Assembly: GCA_905178155.1 (NCBI GenBank)
Contig: CAJINV010000004.1
Location: forward strand, 9,096,300 to 9,160,299
Length of the DNA: 64,000 bases
Origin: Amoebophrya sp. A120
Lineage: Eukaryota > Sar > Dinophyceae > Syndiniales > Amoebophryaceae
Reading direction: 5' to 3'
In this document: positions 53,701-64,000 of the stretch, in pieces
Layout: each line of letters starts with the position of its first letter
Numbering within the stretch: the first letter of the stretch is position 1
The notes under the pieces: model-generated
Seen by the model: only the letters and a program-made list of their open reading frames with translations
Told to the model about the DNA's origin: nothing
The model's database searches: none
Made by a program: the position numbers and the translations under genes

Positions 53701-56700
53701 TGAAGACAGCTGGTCGCCGCCGTTGCGAGGCATACCAGAGGGCCAGGACGAGAACAACAACAGCTCGTCGCTGGTGTTGGAGTCGCCCGGGTTCCCTGGT
53801 GGGCGAAGAGAACCGCAACAGGGGGAACAACTCCATCAAGGAGCTTTCTCCAGTTCTTCTTCTTCTTCCCAGCAAGGTGGCGCAGAAGATGTGCCAGCCC
53901 TGCACGGTAATTCTACAGCCACGGCCACAACCAGTAAAAATCCAACCGGAGAAGTTCTTCCTCTTGTTGACCAAGAAAACAACTATTCTGACCGCGCCAG
54001 TAACGTTTCGAAGAATACGGAGTTTTACCGCATAAACGCGGAAGATTCTCCCGGTACCAGTGAGGACGCGAGTATGCACAGCGACGAGTTTTTCCCCGCG
54101 AGCTTCTCCGCGGTAGAGTGTTTGGAGGACGCGCCGGTGGAATTGATGGAGCTGCGGTTGGCGGACGTTGCAGAGGACGAAGATCAAGAGGCTGCGCTTG
54201 CGCCGGAGGTTCTGTATGGAGAGGATAACGATAAAGCACCAGGCAACTCCTCGAGTTTCGCAGTCGCAATAGGAAATAAACAGCAAATTTTTCCAGGCAG
54301 TTCTCGAGAAGCTGAACCACCTCCGGGGCAGGACTACGTTGATATTTCAACCTTGAACTGCGTCCCTTTTTCCTTCAACAAACACAATCTGTTAGAAGAA
54401 ACGGTGCGGTTCGGCGGGAGGGAAGTGCTAAAATTATCAAAAGGAAAAATCCCCCCACCCCATATCGACATGGAAATCTGTGATGCCGGATTTGTGTACA
54501 CAAATCGGCTTTGCATTGTAGGAAGGCATCGCGGCCAGATCCCCAGGCTATGCAGGGGCGTATCGGTCTAGTTGTTCAGCATGGCAAACGGCTCCGCATT
54601 AGGCCCAACAGCATGACAAAGCGCCTCCATAATGGGGGCGAAGCTTTTGCCCTTGTCCTCTTGCAAGACAGACGTGATTTGTGACCTCAAATCAGCAACA
54701 CAAATTTTCGGAAACATGCCTTCTCGATATGGGGAGGGGGGATTTTTCCTCACAATAAAAATACCCGGAAGATTTTCCGACGATGACCAACGTCACCGAG
54801 TTATCCTGAGTAAAAACGTACCCACACCAGAGTCAGGATGGGGATTTTGCAACACAAACCTAGGAGTTTTGTGAGTCACGCATGACAAGTTGCACTCTGC
54901 AGTGTAGTGCAGGTTAGCAAGTGCAGCCGCATCACAGATTCATCTGCTCATCCTGTTCACAGCATCACAAATTCCAGCCCACGATTGGAAATGGCTTTCA
55001 TGGGGATGCGCGTTGCAAGTCTTTCTGTCTTTGCAAATCTGCATTACAACTCTGGCGTGGGTACGTTTTTACTCAGGATACGAGTGCCAGGTCTGGCTGG
55101 AAAAGTACCTGACCCCGGACGCGATAAATTTTGAAGATCCATGCTTTGGAAGCTTGCTGATGCAGGTGTTCGCGCTGTACCGAGTATTTCTGCACAGTGT
55201 GGAGGTGAGGTGTACTAGTAATAGAGATACAGTTGGATTTGGAAAACTGAACAACGGACGATCAGTTTCTGCAGAATCGGCACCTGCCTTCACTAGTGGT
55301 TGTACAACCAGCAGCGTCAACTACAACGATCCAATTTTCCTTTCCGCAGCGCGACGAATCGAAAGGGGATTTCAGTGCACTCTGCTCGCTATGCATTGCA
55401 AAAGTATCGTACTAGAATAAATCGCATCACAAATCTTGGCAAGAAGAAAAGTGGAATTTGTAATGCTGTTTTACCTTAGGAAGGAGATTTGTCATGCATA
55501 TTTGCAATTAGTACGACTACGATACTTTTGCCCAGGATACTCGCGCTCCTGTCCGAGACAAGGTTGAAGCAGGGGATAAATGCGAGGGATTGTCATGGTA
55601 GGAACTTTATCAAATGCAAAAGTGTCTGGGTCTGGAAGAATGCAACTTGTGATGCTGCATTTGGATTCCAAAAAAATCTGTATTGCAGGAGTACCAAAGG
55701 AAATGCAATTGTTGCTACGCTGAGAAGGCATTTGTCATGCGGAATACGCATCAAGAAGCCCTCAAAAAATCTGTATTGCTAGGGTATGCATCACAGACAT
55801 CATGGCTCATGCACGACGTGCATGACAAGTGTCAGAATCTTCCAGACCCAGACACTTTTACAGTTGATAAACTTGTTGCACTACATGCTGGACGACGAGT
55901 TCTTCGCTCCGGCAGAGGGTATGATTTCTCATCAAAAGGAAGCCGGTTCTAGTGCTGCTGTACCCGCCGATCGTGCTTTTTCAACATCGCAAGGCGAGTA
56001 CCAGCTTCAACAACTCGTGCCAGTAATGAGGAACAGCAGTGTGGACATCGATTCCAGCAGCACCACAGGAATTCTGCTTGATCCCACTGCTCCGACCACC
56101 TCCACTGCAGCCGCCCATCTACTTCTTCTCGCCCAGCAACTACAGAAAAACTTCCTGCAATTCGTCCGCGAGGAGGCGCTGCCCCGGGTGTTGCAACATG
56201 CAAGCCTGACCTCGAAATTCCTCAACAACCCCGAGGCGACCGTGTGGGGCGCGCCGTTTGCCGCGTGCATCTTGTCAAACAGCTTCCTGGACTTTTCCGA
56301 CGTAATTCGGACGCACGAACTTTTCGACCCGGCTGCAAACTTCAACGAACCAATTGGCCCGGCACGGGACCGGGCGCCGTTACTGTCCCGGCTGCTGCGG
56401 CTGGTGTTGCTGAAATGCAGCCGTGAGGTGGATAATTTTTCCTGCTCAGGTAGAAGTTGTTTATCGCAGCCTTTACTGGGTTCTCTTCTCTCTACTGCGG
56501 AAAGTAGGAACGCAAAAGCTTTTGCGACTCCTGTTGCTGGGGACCAGCAGTTCGCAACGGTCGTAACCGAAAACAAAAAGGAGCAGGTGATCGCAACGTA
56601 TCTTCCCTTGATCATCCGCATCCTGGACCACCGAACGTTTACGGACGGAATCAATTGGATCACGACCGGGGGTGTGGACTGGTGCGAAACGCCTCTGCTG

Positions 56701-59700
56701 TTGGCGATCGAGTTGGAATCGCTGGAGTTGACGGAAAGAATTCTGTATGAACTGCAATAGTATCGTACTCGTATAAATGCATTACAAGTTTCGATTTCCT
56801 CAGCATGAGAAACAAAATTTGTAATGCAGATTTGCCTTGGGAACAAGATTTGTAATGCAAGACTTGCATTTATACGAGTGCGATACTTTTGCACAGGATA
56901 TCCTGCTCCACCCGAGTTTCGACTGCGAGAAAAATCTGATAATTCCCGCCAGGGAGCGGTTTGTGGACTACGCACCGGTGGCGACGAGGACGTCGAGTGC
57001 AACTAGACCAGCGTTGTTCTTCGGCGCGTTTTCTACTTTATCCGCGACTAGACTCGATCTGAACCCGGTGAGTCGTCTCCTCGAGAAGCTCTCAGTCTGT
57101 AATCAGAGCTCTGCCTCTGTTCACCTAGCAGCACCGCATGATTTTCCTCCAACGGAGATGCAGCACCGCACGCGTGTCCTGGCGGAGATTTTGGAGTTGA
57201 TTCTAGATGCCTCCGGCTACGAAATGTTCCGGCTCGCGAAGATGGAGCGGGCGGAAGTATCTTCAGGTGCAAATAGAAATCAGATGCTCAACATCAACTA
57301 CATATGCAGTGCGAAAGTATCGTACTCGTATTAATGCAATAGCAATACAAATTTCCTTAGCATGAGAAATAAAATTTGTAATGCGGATTCACCTTTAAGA
57401 AAAAAATTTGTAATGCATGATTGCAATACGAGTACGATACTTTTGCACAGGATGCTACAAGACAGACAACCAATTCACTCCTGACGACCAGCATCAGGCG
57501 CTGCTGTCCACCTCCCCGAGGACATCACCACACTTCGCCTGGTACGACCGTCGGGTTTTGGCGATGAACATGTCAGCGCTGCGCCTCGCGACGCTGTGCG
57601 AGCGATACGAGCAAAGGCGGAAATTCGTGAAGTACTACAGCAGCACAATATACCACGAGAATGAACTTGACGAACAAAGGTCGTCAAACCTCGCGCCTGG
57701 TATGAGTAACGACACATCCAACCGGAAATCCAAATCCGTAGTTCCGGACATGAAGGCGATTATGGGCGGGCAGATCCAGTCCACGGAAGTTTTCGCAAGC
57801 AAAATTTTTCACAACGTCCGCAAAACGCACCCGAAAAACAAGGAGAAGGACCTCTTCCGCGAGGCCGTTCTGGAAGCGTTGGAGTACCGAGCGGCGACCC
57901 TGAAACGGAGGGCGCGGCCGAGGGTTTTGCGGCTGGAGATGAAGCAGGAAAGTTTGAAAATTTTGGGGAAGGATGAAACGGCTTCTGCTTTGAAACCGGC
58001 AGAGAAATTGAAGTTGGACATTTATCCACAGGGACGTCGAGACCACGTCAGGAATAATTCGGAAGTCTTCAAGAACAAAATAAGCAAGGATTTCGATGCA
58101 GGTGCTGGGAAAATTATCAAAATGAAAATCAACAAGCGGAACAAGCGAGGGCGGAAACCCCAACGGGACGAGGGAAGCGAAGTAGATGGCAACATCATGC
58201 TAGAAGAAGTTGATATCCTCGAGGGCGGGTATGAGGACGAAGTCCGAGATGCTACGGAGCACGCCGGGGATAAGAAGATGGAAGGAACAAACACATCACT
58301 GAATGAAAAATCCGCAGACGACTACTATCTCCAAAACGAAATCATCGAAAACCTGAAAAGCAGCGATATCGTCGACGTAGCAGGAGCTACGAATGAAGAT
58401 AATTATCTCCTGCAAACGAAAAAGGCAAAGAAGAAGCTGGCCCGAAAGCGCAACAAGGCCGACCACTGGCGGAGTTTGAACGACAGCAAGACGAGTCAGC
58501 TGACCACGCAGGAGTCCACCTCCGAGCTTGGTTCTTTTTCAATACAGGTGGAAGAGAGCCCGAGGCGGCGGGCAGAGGATTTGCTGAACCGGTACCGCCA
58601 GGAGGTACTTGGGGAGCAGGCAGAGGTACTGCGGGCAAGTAGACCAGAGAAGGAACACATCGTAGTCCCAGAGGTATCGTCGGAGGGGGAACAAATTGTG
58701 GAACGGGAACGGGAGAATCGTGAAGATGCTGAGCAGCACGACTATTCCTCCCTGAACGTCACGGATCAGGAGTCCATCGGCCCTTCAGCCTCCTTTGACG
58801 GGGGAGACGACTTCCGCGAGCAGGTGGAACACGTAGGGGCAGCAGTACTAGCGCAGCAAATTAATAATACGGCTGGAGGTGCCACCACCTCAGCCACGAC
58901 TACAGACCACCAGCCAGCATCGTCGTCGTCGTCGATCATCCTGAATATTGATCCGAAGGATGTGAGTGCGATACTCGCGGATGGCGAGGACGGTGAGGAA
59001 AACAAAACCAAAACCACTGCGATAGTTAAATCGCCAACCCGCGGTATGGACAAACTCTTCGGGTGTTTCTCTCGGTTGGTCTGCCTCGGGCAAGCGCGAC
59101 CAAACCCACTGAAGGAATTGCTGGCGCAGGTAGAGGGGAGAGAAATAAATGGTGTTTCTTCATCTGCGAACAAGAACGACAAAGACTCATTGTCACAGCG
59201 GCGATCCGCCAGCGCAGACATTAGCGCAAGAAGAGATCGTCTGCGAGAAGATGAACAAGAACGAGAAGATGCAGGAGCAATAAACAATTCGTCTGCAAAA
59301 AGGCGCAGCAAGAGCAGCAAGCCGTGGCTCGAACAAGGCAGTAGAGCGGAACAAACAACAGCATCTTCATCTTCAAATCGCGGTAGAGCCCATGACCGGA
59401 GCAGAGACTACTACAAGCGGATCGATGGGTCTGCGAAGCCGGTCAGCTTCACCACCAATCTGGACGACAATTTTTCCACCAACTCCGACGGCGCGGGAGA
59501 CGAGGACAGTGCGCTCGAAGAACTGGATCGGCTGGCGCTAGCCGAAGCGCTTGAGGAAAACTACAAGGCGCCTTCTGGAAGATCAGATGTACTGGATAAT
59601 AATTCACGACGTCAAGAGAGGTACGATCGCAAGAACCTACTCATCCTGCAAAACACACTGTTAGTACCTTCACAGGATAAATCACGCGGAACATCATCAA

Positions 59701-62700
59701 GCAATATTAAACCCAGCAGTAGGAGAACCAGCAAGAATCAGCAAAAGCGCGCGTCGCGGGCGGGGTCTTTGGAAACCAGTGTGATTGAAGAGGACCAGGA
59801 GTTCTATCCGCCAGAAGATTACGACGAGGATCTTCAACTGCATTTTCATCCGATGTCCTCAAATAAAACTGTCGGCTCATCTTCAAAAAGCGGCCACGAG
59901 GATCATCATCTTGAAAGCAGCTACAAGGTTAATATCAACAAATCCCGGGGGTCGTACTCGTACACTACTAGCGGCACAAATTTCGGTCGGGTGATGCAGA
60001 AGAAAATGCTCCAGGCGGAGACAGACGACGAGACGAGCGAGATTTCTCGCATGCTGAACTACACAACGGAGGAAGACACGTCGACAGTGTTAGACGGGGA
60101 AGAGTTCTTCTCTCACCAGAATCTAACGGATGAGCAAGAAACCGACAACAACAAGGACACCACGATAGAAGGACTTAGTGCCACAACTGCAGGACCTCCG
60201 AGAGCGAGCGCGGCGGAGGCTGTCGGGTCATCATCGACTTCAAAGGAGGGCCGTGAGGACGGGCAGGAGAGAATCTCCGGCACCGCAGCTGGCTGTGTAG
60301 GGCGGGCAGGCAACAACTATCACGAGCAAGCGGGGGGGTCCTCGTCTAGCACGGCGAAGACGAGACCCGGCGCCTTTTCTACAAGTACAACAAGGAGACC
60401 TGTTCTCGACAACAAGAAACGGGGGCTGACCAGTGAAGAGACATCGCTCTTGAAAGAAATCACCAGTGGATGGGAAAACATAACAAGCGACAGGAACAAA
60501 GAAGAGACCACAAAGCAAGTGGATCTTCTCCTGCAAAGCTACCCAAACGACCTGCTCGTTCTGCAAGATTCCCGCGGGACTGAGATCGTCAGGGTCGCCA
60601 GCCACCATTTGGAGGGCGACATCAGCCTGCAGAACTGCGACTTGCACGGTGCTGTGAATCAATTGAAAAGCCAGCAAAGCTTCCTTCCAAGAAACCAACT
60701 CCTCGTAGCACCGAATCTGGTGGTCGACAGCAACAGGAACATGACGGCGCTGTCGTCGACGAGGAACAGATCTGCTGCATCCTGCTCCGAGATGAACCAA
60801 ACCTCCTCCACTATGCGAGGAAACAATTTTGTCACGGTTTACCTCCTTCGGCCGGAGCACGGGGTGAGACTGCGGTACGACCTGGACGAGGGAATTCTCG
60901 GGGCAAGAGACATCAACTTGTCGGAGGAAATATGCATTCGCAAAAGTATTCGTACGACGTATAAATCGCGTGACAAATTTTCTCAACAAGAAAACTGGAA
61001 TTTGTCATTCCGATCGAGGTAAGAAACACAAACAGGATTTGCAATGCGTAGCTGCAATATTTTTTTTCTACGAGTGCGATACTTTTGCAGTGCATAGGAA
61101 GTTTCCGCAAAGGAACTGTTCCAGAAAGGGATGAAAATCTACGACTTCCTATCGTATATAGAAACGTCCCCATCCAAGAGTTTTCAAATCTGTGATGCTA
61201 GAAACAGCATGATATGCTAGATCTGTGATGCTGCTGAACTAGCTCAACAGGGTTACACTACAAGGACAAGGCTGTCATGCGAAACAACCATAGCTGGTTG
61301 ATTTGTCTAGCAGATTTTCCAACTTGATTCTGGTGTGGGGACGTTTTTACACAGGACACTTCGGACATTTCGAAGAGATCTCGTCTTGTTCCGCGGCGCA
61401 GGCGGGGGCTGGCGGGATGATAAACGATGATGCGGCACCAGCCCGACTGGAGGTAGGTCATCATACCCTGAGCGGAGGAGGAGGTCCTCCTGTCTTGTCT
61501 TCCAGTAGTGGAGATCTTCATGCGGCCTCCACAAGTGGAAGTGGCGGTGCAAACGTGACGGACGGGGCAAGCGCAAGAACTACATCCTCTACCACTTCCG
61601 CGACGTCTTTGACCCCAGTGGTCGAACCTCTCGCCCTGTTGGAAAAAAACCTGCAGGAACGGTGGCGGGCGGGGACAACAATATCAAGCAGTTCGAGTTG
61701 TAGACCTTTGTGGATCCGGTTTCAGGTCCAGCCGGTGCGGAAGGTATTGACGCTTGCGAAGAAAATATGCAAGAAAAAAACTATGTGGGTGTAAGTCTGT
61801 GATGCAGAAATAAATGCAAAACTGTTACACTTGTCATGCTGGATCCGCGTCATAGGCTACGTTCAGTACGTGTTTCCACGTACTAGCTGCGCATGACAGA
61901 TTTTCCCTGTAATGCAAAACGAATTTGTGATGCTGCTCTTCCTTACAAAGTTACACTAGCACAGTTTTTTTCTTGGATAGAAAGCGGACAAATTCCCGTT
62001 TTCCTACCTCCACCGCAATGACCCGTCGCAGTTTGAGGAGAGCATGAGCAGTGCTGCATCTAGTAGTAGAGTTGCGTTTAACAGTTCTCATGGGGAACAA
62101 GAAGTACAAATAGACAGAGACACCAGAGAACGCGAGCTGTTACAGTTGCAAGCGTTGCACGGAAACCGTGTTTTTTCTGCGTCCGTTGAACAGCAGCAGC
62201 TACGGGCAAGAAATAGTAACGATGAAAAGAAAGAGAATATTAAAGACGGCAGCAATCCGAATCCGCAGATGAACAACATTCGCCCGGGGGACCGTATCGA
62301 GGCGTTTACCATGCCGGATGGAAAAAGGTACCGGTTCGACAGTGGCGAGTACGCGCACCGACAGATTCTCGAGCGGATTCGACCGTTGGAGGTGGAGTTT
62401 GTGGAGGAGTTTGGGGACCAGTTTTCGTTTTTGCAAAGTGTGCAGAAATTCGTTTCTTCCGGTTCCTCAAAACAGAAATTCGTTGCGTCCTCCAACGGCA
62501 GTTGTCGTGGTTTCTTTCACGTCGCGCCCATCTGGAACCCGTTTGCGGCGCCGAAACCAGCAGGAGGAGTTGTAGATGACCTCGTAAGAACTACCGGCAG
62601 CGAAGCAAAGGAACATCTTCAAAACGACCAAGACGGGTCGGCGTTCATCTCTGTTGAGACCCAAATCAGCAAACTCCGCTCCGAATTCAATATCCGCTTG

Positions 62701-64000
62701 ACGCAGCGGGTTTTGATGACCCTCGCGAACGCCGGCGAGTGGGAGATTTTTCTCAGACTCGCGGACCAAATATCGGATAGCGACTTCTTGGCTACCCGAG
62801 TTCTGAATGGCGGTGTGGATTTGCGACGAAACACGGCGTTGGACTTGTTGCAGCGCAGATTGGTGGCTGTGGAGAAGAGTAGAGTGGGTCCCAACTCCGA
62901 ATGCTTCGAGGTCTTGGACTTTGAGGAGATGGAAAACAAACAGGAAACCGGGAATGCTAGACCTAGTAAAGGCGAAATAATAGTAAACGGGAATGTTGAG
63001 ACGGAGACGGACGCTCCTGATGTGAGAGACACATCAGATAAACCGTCAACAGGTCCACGCAAGAACGACGAGAAGATTCTAGACGCAGCCCCCGTGATGC
63101 TAAACGACAACGATCAGGACTACTTCTCGAAAAACCGAGACCGTTCGTTTCAAATCACGATTCGGGAAGACGATCCGGCAACTACAAGCCGATCGGCCTC
63201 CTCTAACCTTCTGAAACCAATGCGCAAGCACGAGCAGATTTTTGACTTCAATCTCAGCGCTGCGAATCCGCGACTACGAAATTTTGTAAACTTTCCAGCA
63301 GTAAACCCTGACGGGAAGGAGCATGACAGGAATTACAACTCGGACAACGACGGAGAGGATGACCCCTTCATGGAAGACACGACGCTCGACGTTCCCAGCT
63401 CTTTTGCAACGATGAAGAAGATGAAGAAGTCCGTCAGGTTTTCCGTGGACACAAAATTCCGTACCTACGACGGCGAAAAGCAAAAATCCGATTGGCTGTT
63501 AGAAGACGCCTTTGCGGATTTGGAAGAATTGCAGAACACATTTCGGAAGATCGAGCCGACACTGAACAACAATAACCGGCGCACGGTAGTTGTTCGCGAT
63601 CCTGTAAAGAATGGAACGACGAACGATGAAGGGGTGAGTGTAGGTGCTGTTAGAGCGAACGAAATCGCAATGCAACCAGGTCGTGAAGAGGCCCTCCTCG
63701 CGACCACTGCGGGTAGAAGTAGACAGACACACGAAGAAGGCAGCAGCAAAGCTAGTGCCTCCAGCGTGGTACGACCAAGCGGAACAACGCTGGCCGCTGC
63801 TTCAGGCGTACAACTACCGCTGCATCGGTCGGAGCTATTGCGAAGGTTCTTCCCTCCAGCATTCTTACGTGTAGCTGGGCGGGGTAATGGAATAAATGGA
63901 AATGGTGGAAATCGCATTTTTCATCACACCGCGGAACAGCAGGCCAAGATGAATATGATCTTCTTCGAGCAACTTCTTTTCTCCATCCGCGTCGAACACA
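50729..64000 (+). CDS. Giant ankyrin-repeat protein with eleven introners (3' end beyond window)
   Basis: Exons: 50729-51036, 51348-51412, 51567-54434, 54763-54801, 55086-55389, 55545-55607, 55875-56745, 56906-57302, 57460-60930, 61102-61149, 61364-61765 and 61985 to the window end; at least 3,617 residues with no stop. Every intron is an introner (E, C, F, B, C, A, C, C, C, B, G), and all junctions keep the frame. The N-terminal thousand residues are Ser/Thr/Gln-rich and disordered-looking. Ankyrin-like units occur near residues 1203-1222 (INARDCHGRNLLHYML), 1480-1515 (GVDWCETPLLLAIELE) and 3220 (GGVDLRRNTALDLLQRRL). Long charged Ser-rich linkers separate them. Ankyrin repeats mediate protein binding, so a scaffold is likely; partners unknown. 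The start is the first Met of the open frame; an upstream exon cannot be excluded. Confidence 0.75.
51037..51342. mobile_element. Family E introner
   Basis: The element is 306 bp. Its TIRs of about 45 bp start TATGGAAGCGTCAGG and are mirrored at the right end, closing CATCCATA. The TSD is TCGCA (51032-51036 and 51343-51347). The only member of this family in the window. Confidence 0.9.
51413..51561. mobile_element. Family C introner
   Basis: The element is 149 bp, starting TATGCTCTGCAACTATTCGT. The TSD is GTTTC (51408-51412) against ATTTC (51562-51566). Confidence 0.9.
54435..54757. mobile_element. Family F introner
   Basis: The element is 323 bp. Its TIRs share AGGAAAAATCCCCCC and CCCATATCGA. 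The TSD is AAAAT (54430-54434 and 54758-54762). The only member seen. Confidence 0.9.
54802..55080. mobile_element. Family B introner
   Basis: The element is 279 bp with TSD CGAGT (54797-54801 and 55081-55085). Very similar to the element at 8658-8936 in an unrelated gene. Confidence 0.92.
55390..55539. mobile_element. Family C introner
   Basis: The element is 150 bp with TSD CTCGC (55385-55389 and 55540-55544). Confidence 0.92.
55608..55869. mobile_element. Family A introner, subtype A1
   Basis: The element is 262 bp with TSD AACTT (55603-55607 and 55870-55874). Opposite in orientation to its close relative at 3977-4238. It lies within an ankyrin repeat (between GRN and LLHYML). Confidence 0.92.
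56746..56900. mobile_element. Family C introner
   Basis: The element is 155 bp, starting TATGAACTGCAATAGTATCG. The TSD is TTCTG (56741-56745) against TCCTG (56901-56905). It interrupts the second ankyrin unit. Confidence 0.9.
57303..57454. mobile_element. Family C introner
   Basis: The element is 152 bp; its right end is GGATG instead of GGATA. The TSD is CTACA (57298-57302 and 57455-57459). Confidence 0.9.
60931..61096. mobile_element. Family C introner
   Basis: The element is 166 bp, starting TATGCATTCGCAAAAGTATT. The TSD is GGAAA (60926-60930) against GGAAG (61097-61101). Confidence 0.9.
61150..61358. mobile_element. Family B introner, short variant
   Basis: The element is 209 bp, starting TATCGTATATAGAAACGTCC and ending CAGGACA. 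The TSD is CTTCC (61145-61149) against CTTCG (61359-61363). Its interior matches the 6861-7139 subtype. Confidence 0.88.
61766..61979. mobile_element. Family G introner
   Basis: The element is 214 bp. Its TIRs of about 29 bp start TATGCAAGAAAAAAACTATG and are mirrored at the right end, closing TTGGATA. The TSD is GAAAA (61761-61765) against GAAAG (61980-61984). The only member seen. Confidence 0.88.

Overview
Eukaryotic nuclear DNA, most probably from an alveolate close to the parasitic dinoflagellate Amoebophrya (Syndiniales). I infer this from the gene style (otubain, a degenerate-tandem PPR protein, very large ankyrin and LicD-like proteins) and above all from dense introner-type introns, which I recall being described in Amoebophrya. 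The genus is inference. Three genes carry ordinary GT-AG introns, and the stop codons in use (TAA, TAG, TGA) fit the standard code.

The dominant feature is a set of mobile introns. At least seven families (here A to G) begin TAT, end ATA, carry about 30 bp terminal inverted repeats (TIRs) and are flanked by a 5-bp target-site duplication (TSD). Removing the element plus one TSD copy restores the reading frame at every site I could test. Where an intron-free paralog exists, it restores the homologous codons. For none of the TSDs listed does any of the six possible cut positions give GT-AG. Elements of families A and C work as introns in both orientations. Exon coordinates below put the upstream TSD copy in the exon and the element plus downstream TSD copy in the intron.

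Layout. 1-21.1 kb is a rearranged cluster of two introner-rich families. Family Y is a basic protein of unknown function with copies ending at 1590, 9169 and (truncated) 20312. Family X is a Cys-rich, single-membrane-span protein with copies at 3783-5029, 11358-12585 and 20511-21138. Bases 1-6429 are repeated at 7726-13985, and 6431-8848 at 18086-20503. A single N at 6430 marks a join. Short pieces of gene X sit at several breakpoints. 22.8-24.7 kb is a PPR gene, with a truncated copy at 16.7-17.5 kb. 26.7-30.4 kb holds an X pseudogene and the most complete X gene. 32.0-34.3 kb holds small genes. 35.2-42.6 kb is one 2,235-residue secreted LicD-like protein. 44.9-46.1 kb is an otubain gene lying between two GC-rich islands. 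48.4-49.8 kb is a KH-like gene. From 50.7 kb to the window end runs one ankyrin gene of at least 3,617 residues with 11 introners.

There is no operon-like logic: most genes point the same way with 0.3-2 kb spacers. The near-identical duplications act as a natural experiment, showing filled and empty introner sites side by side. That is the most informative content of the window.
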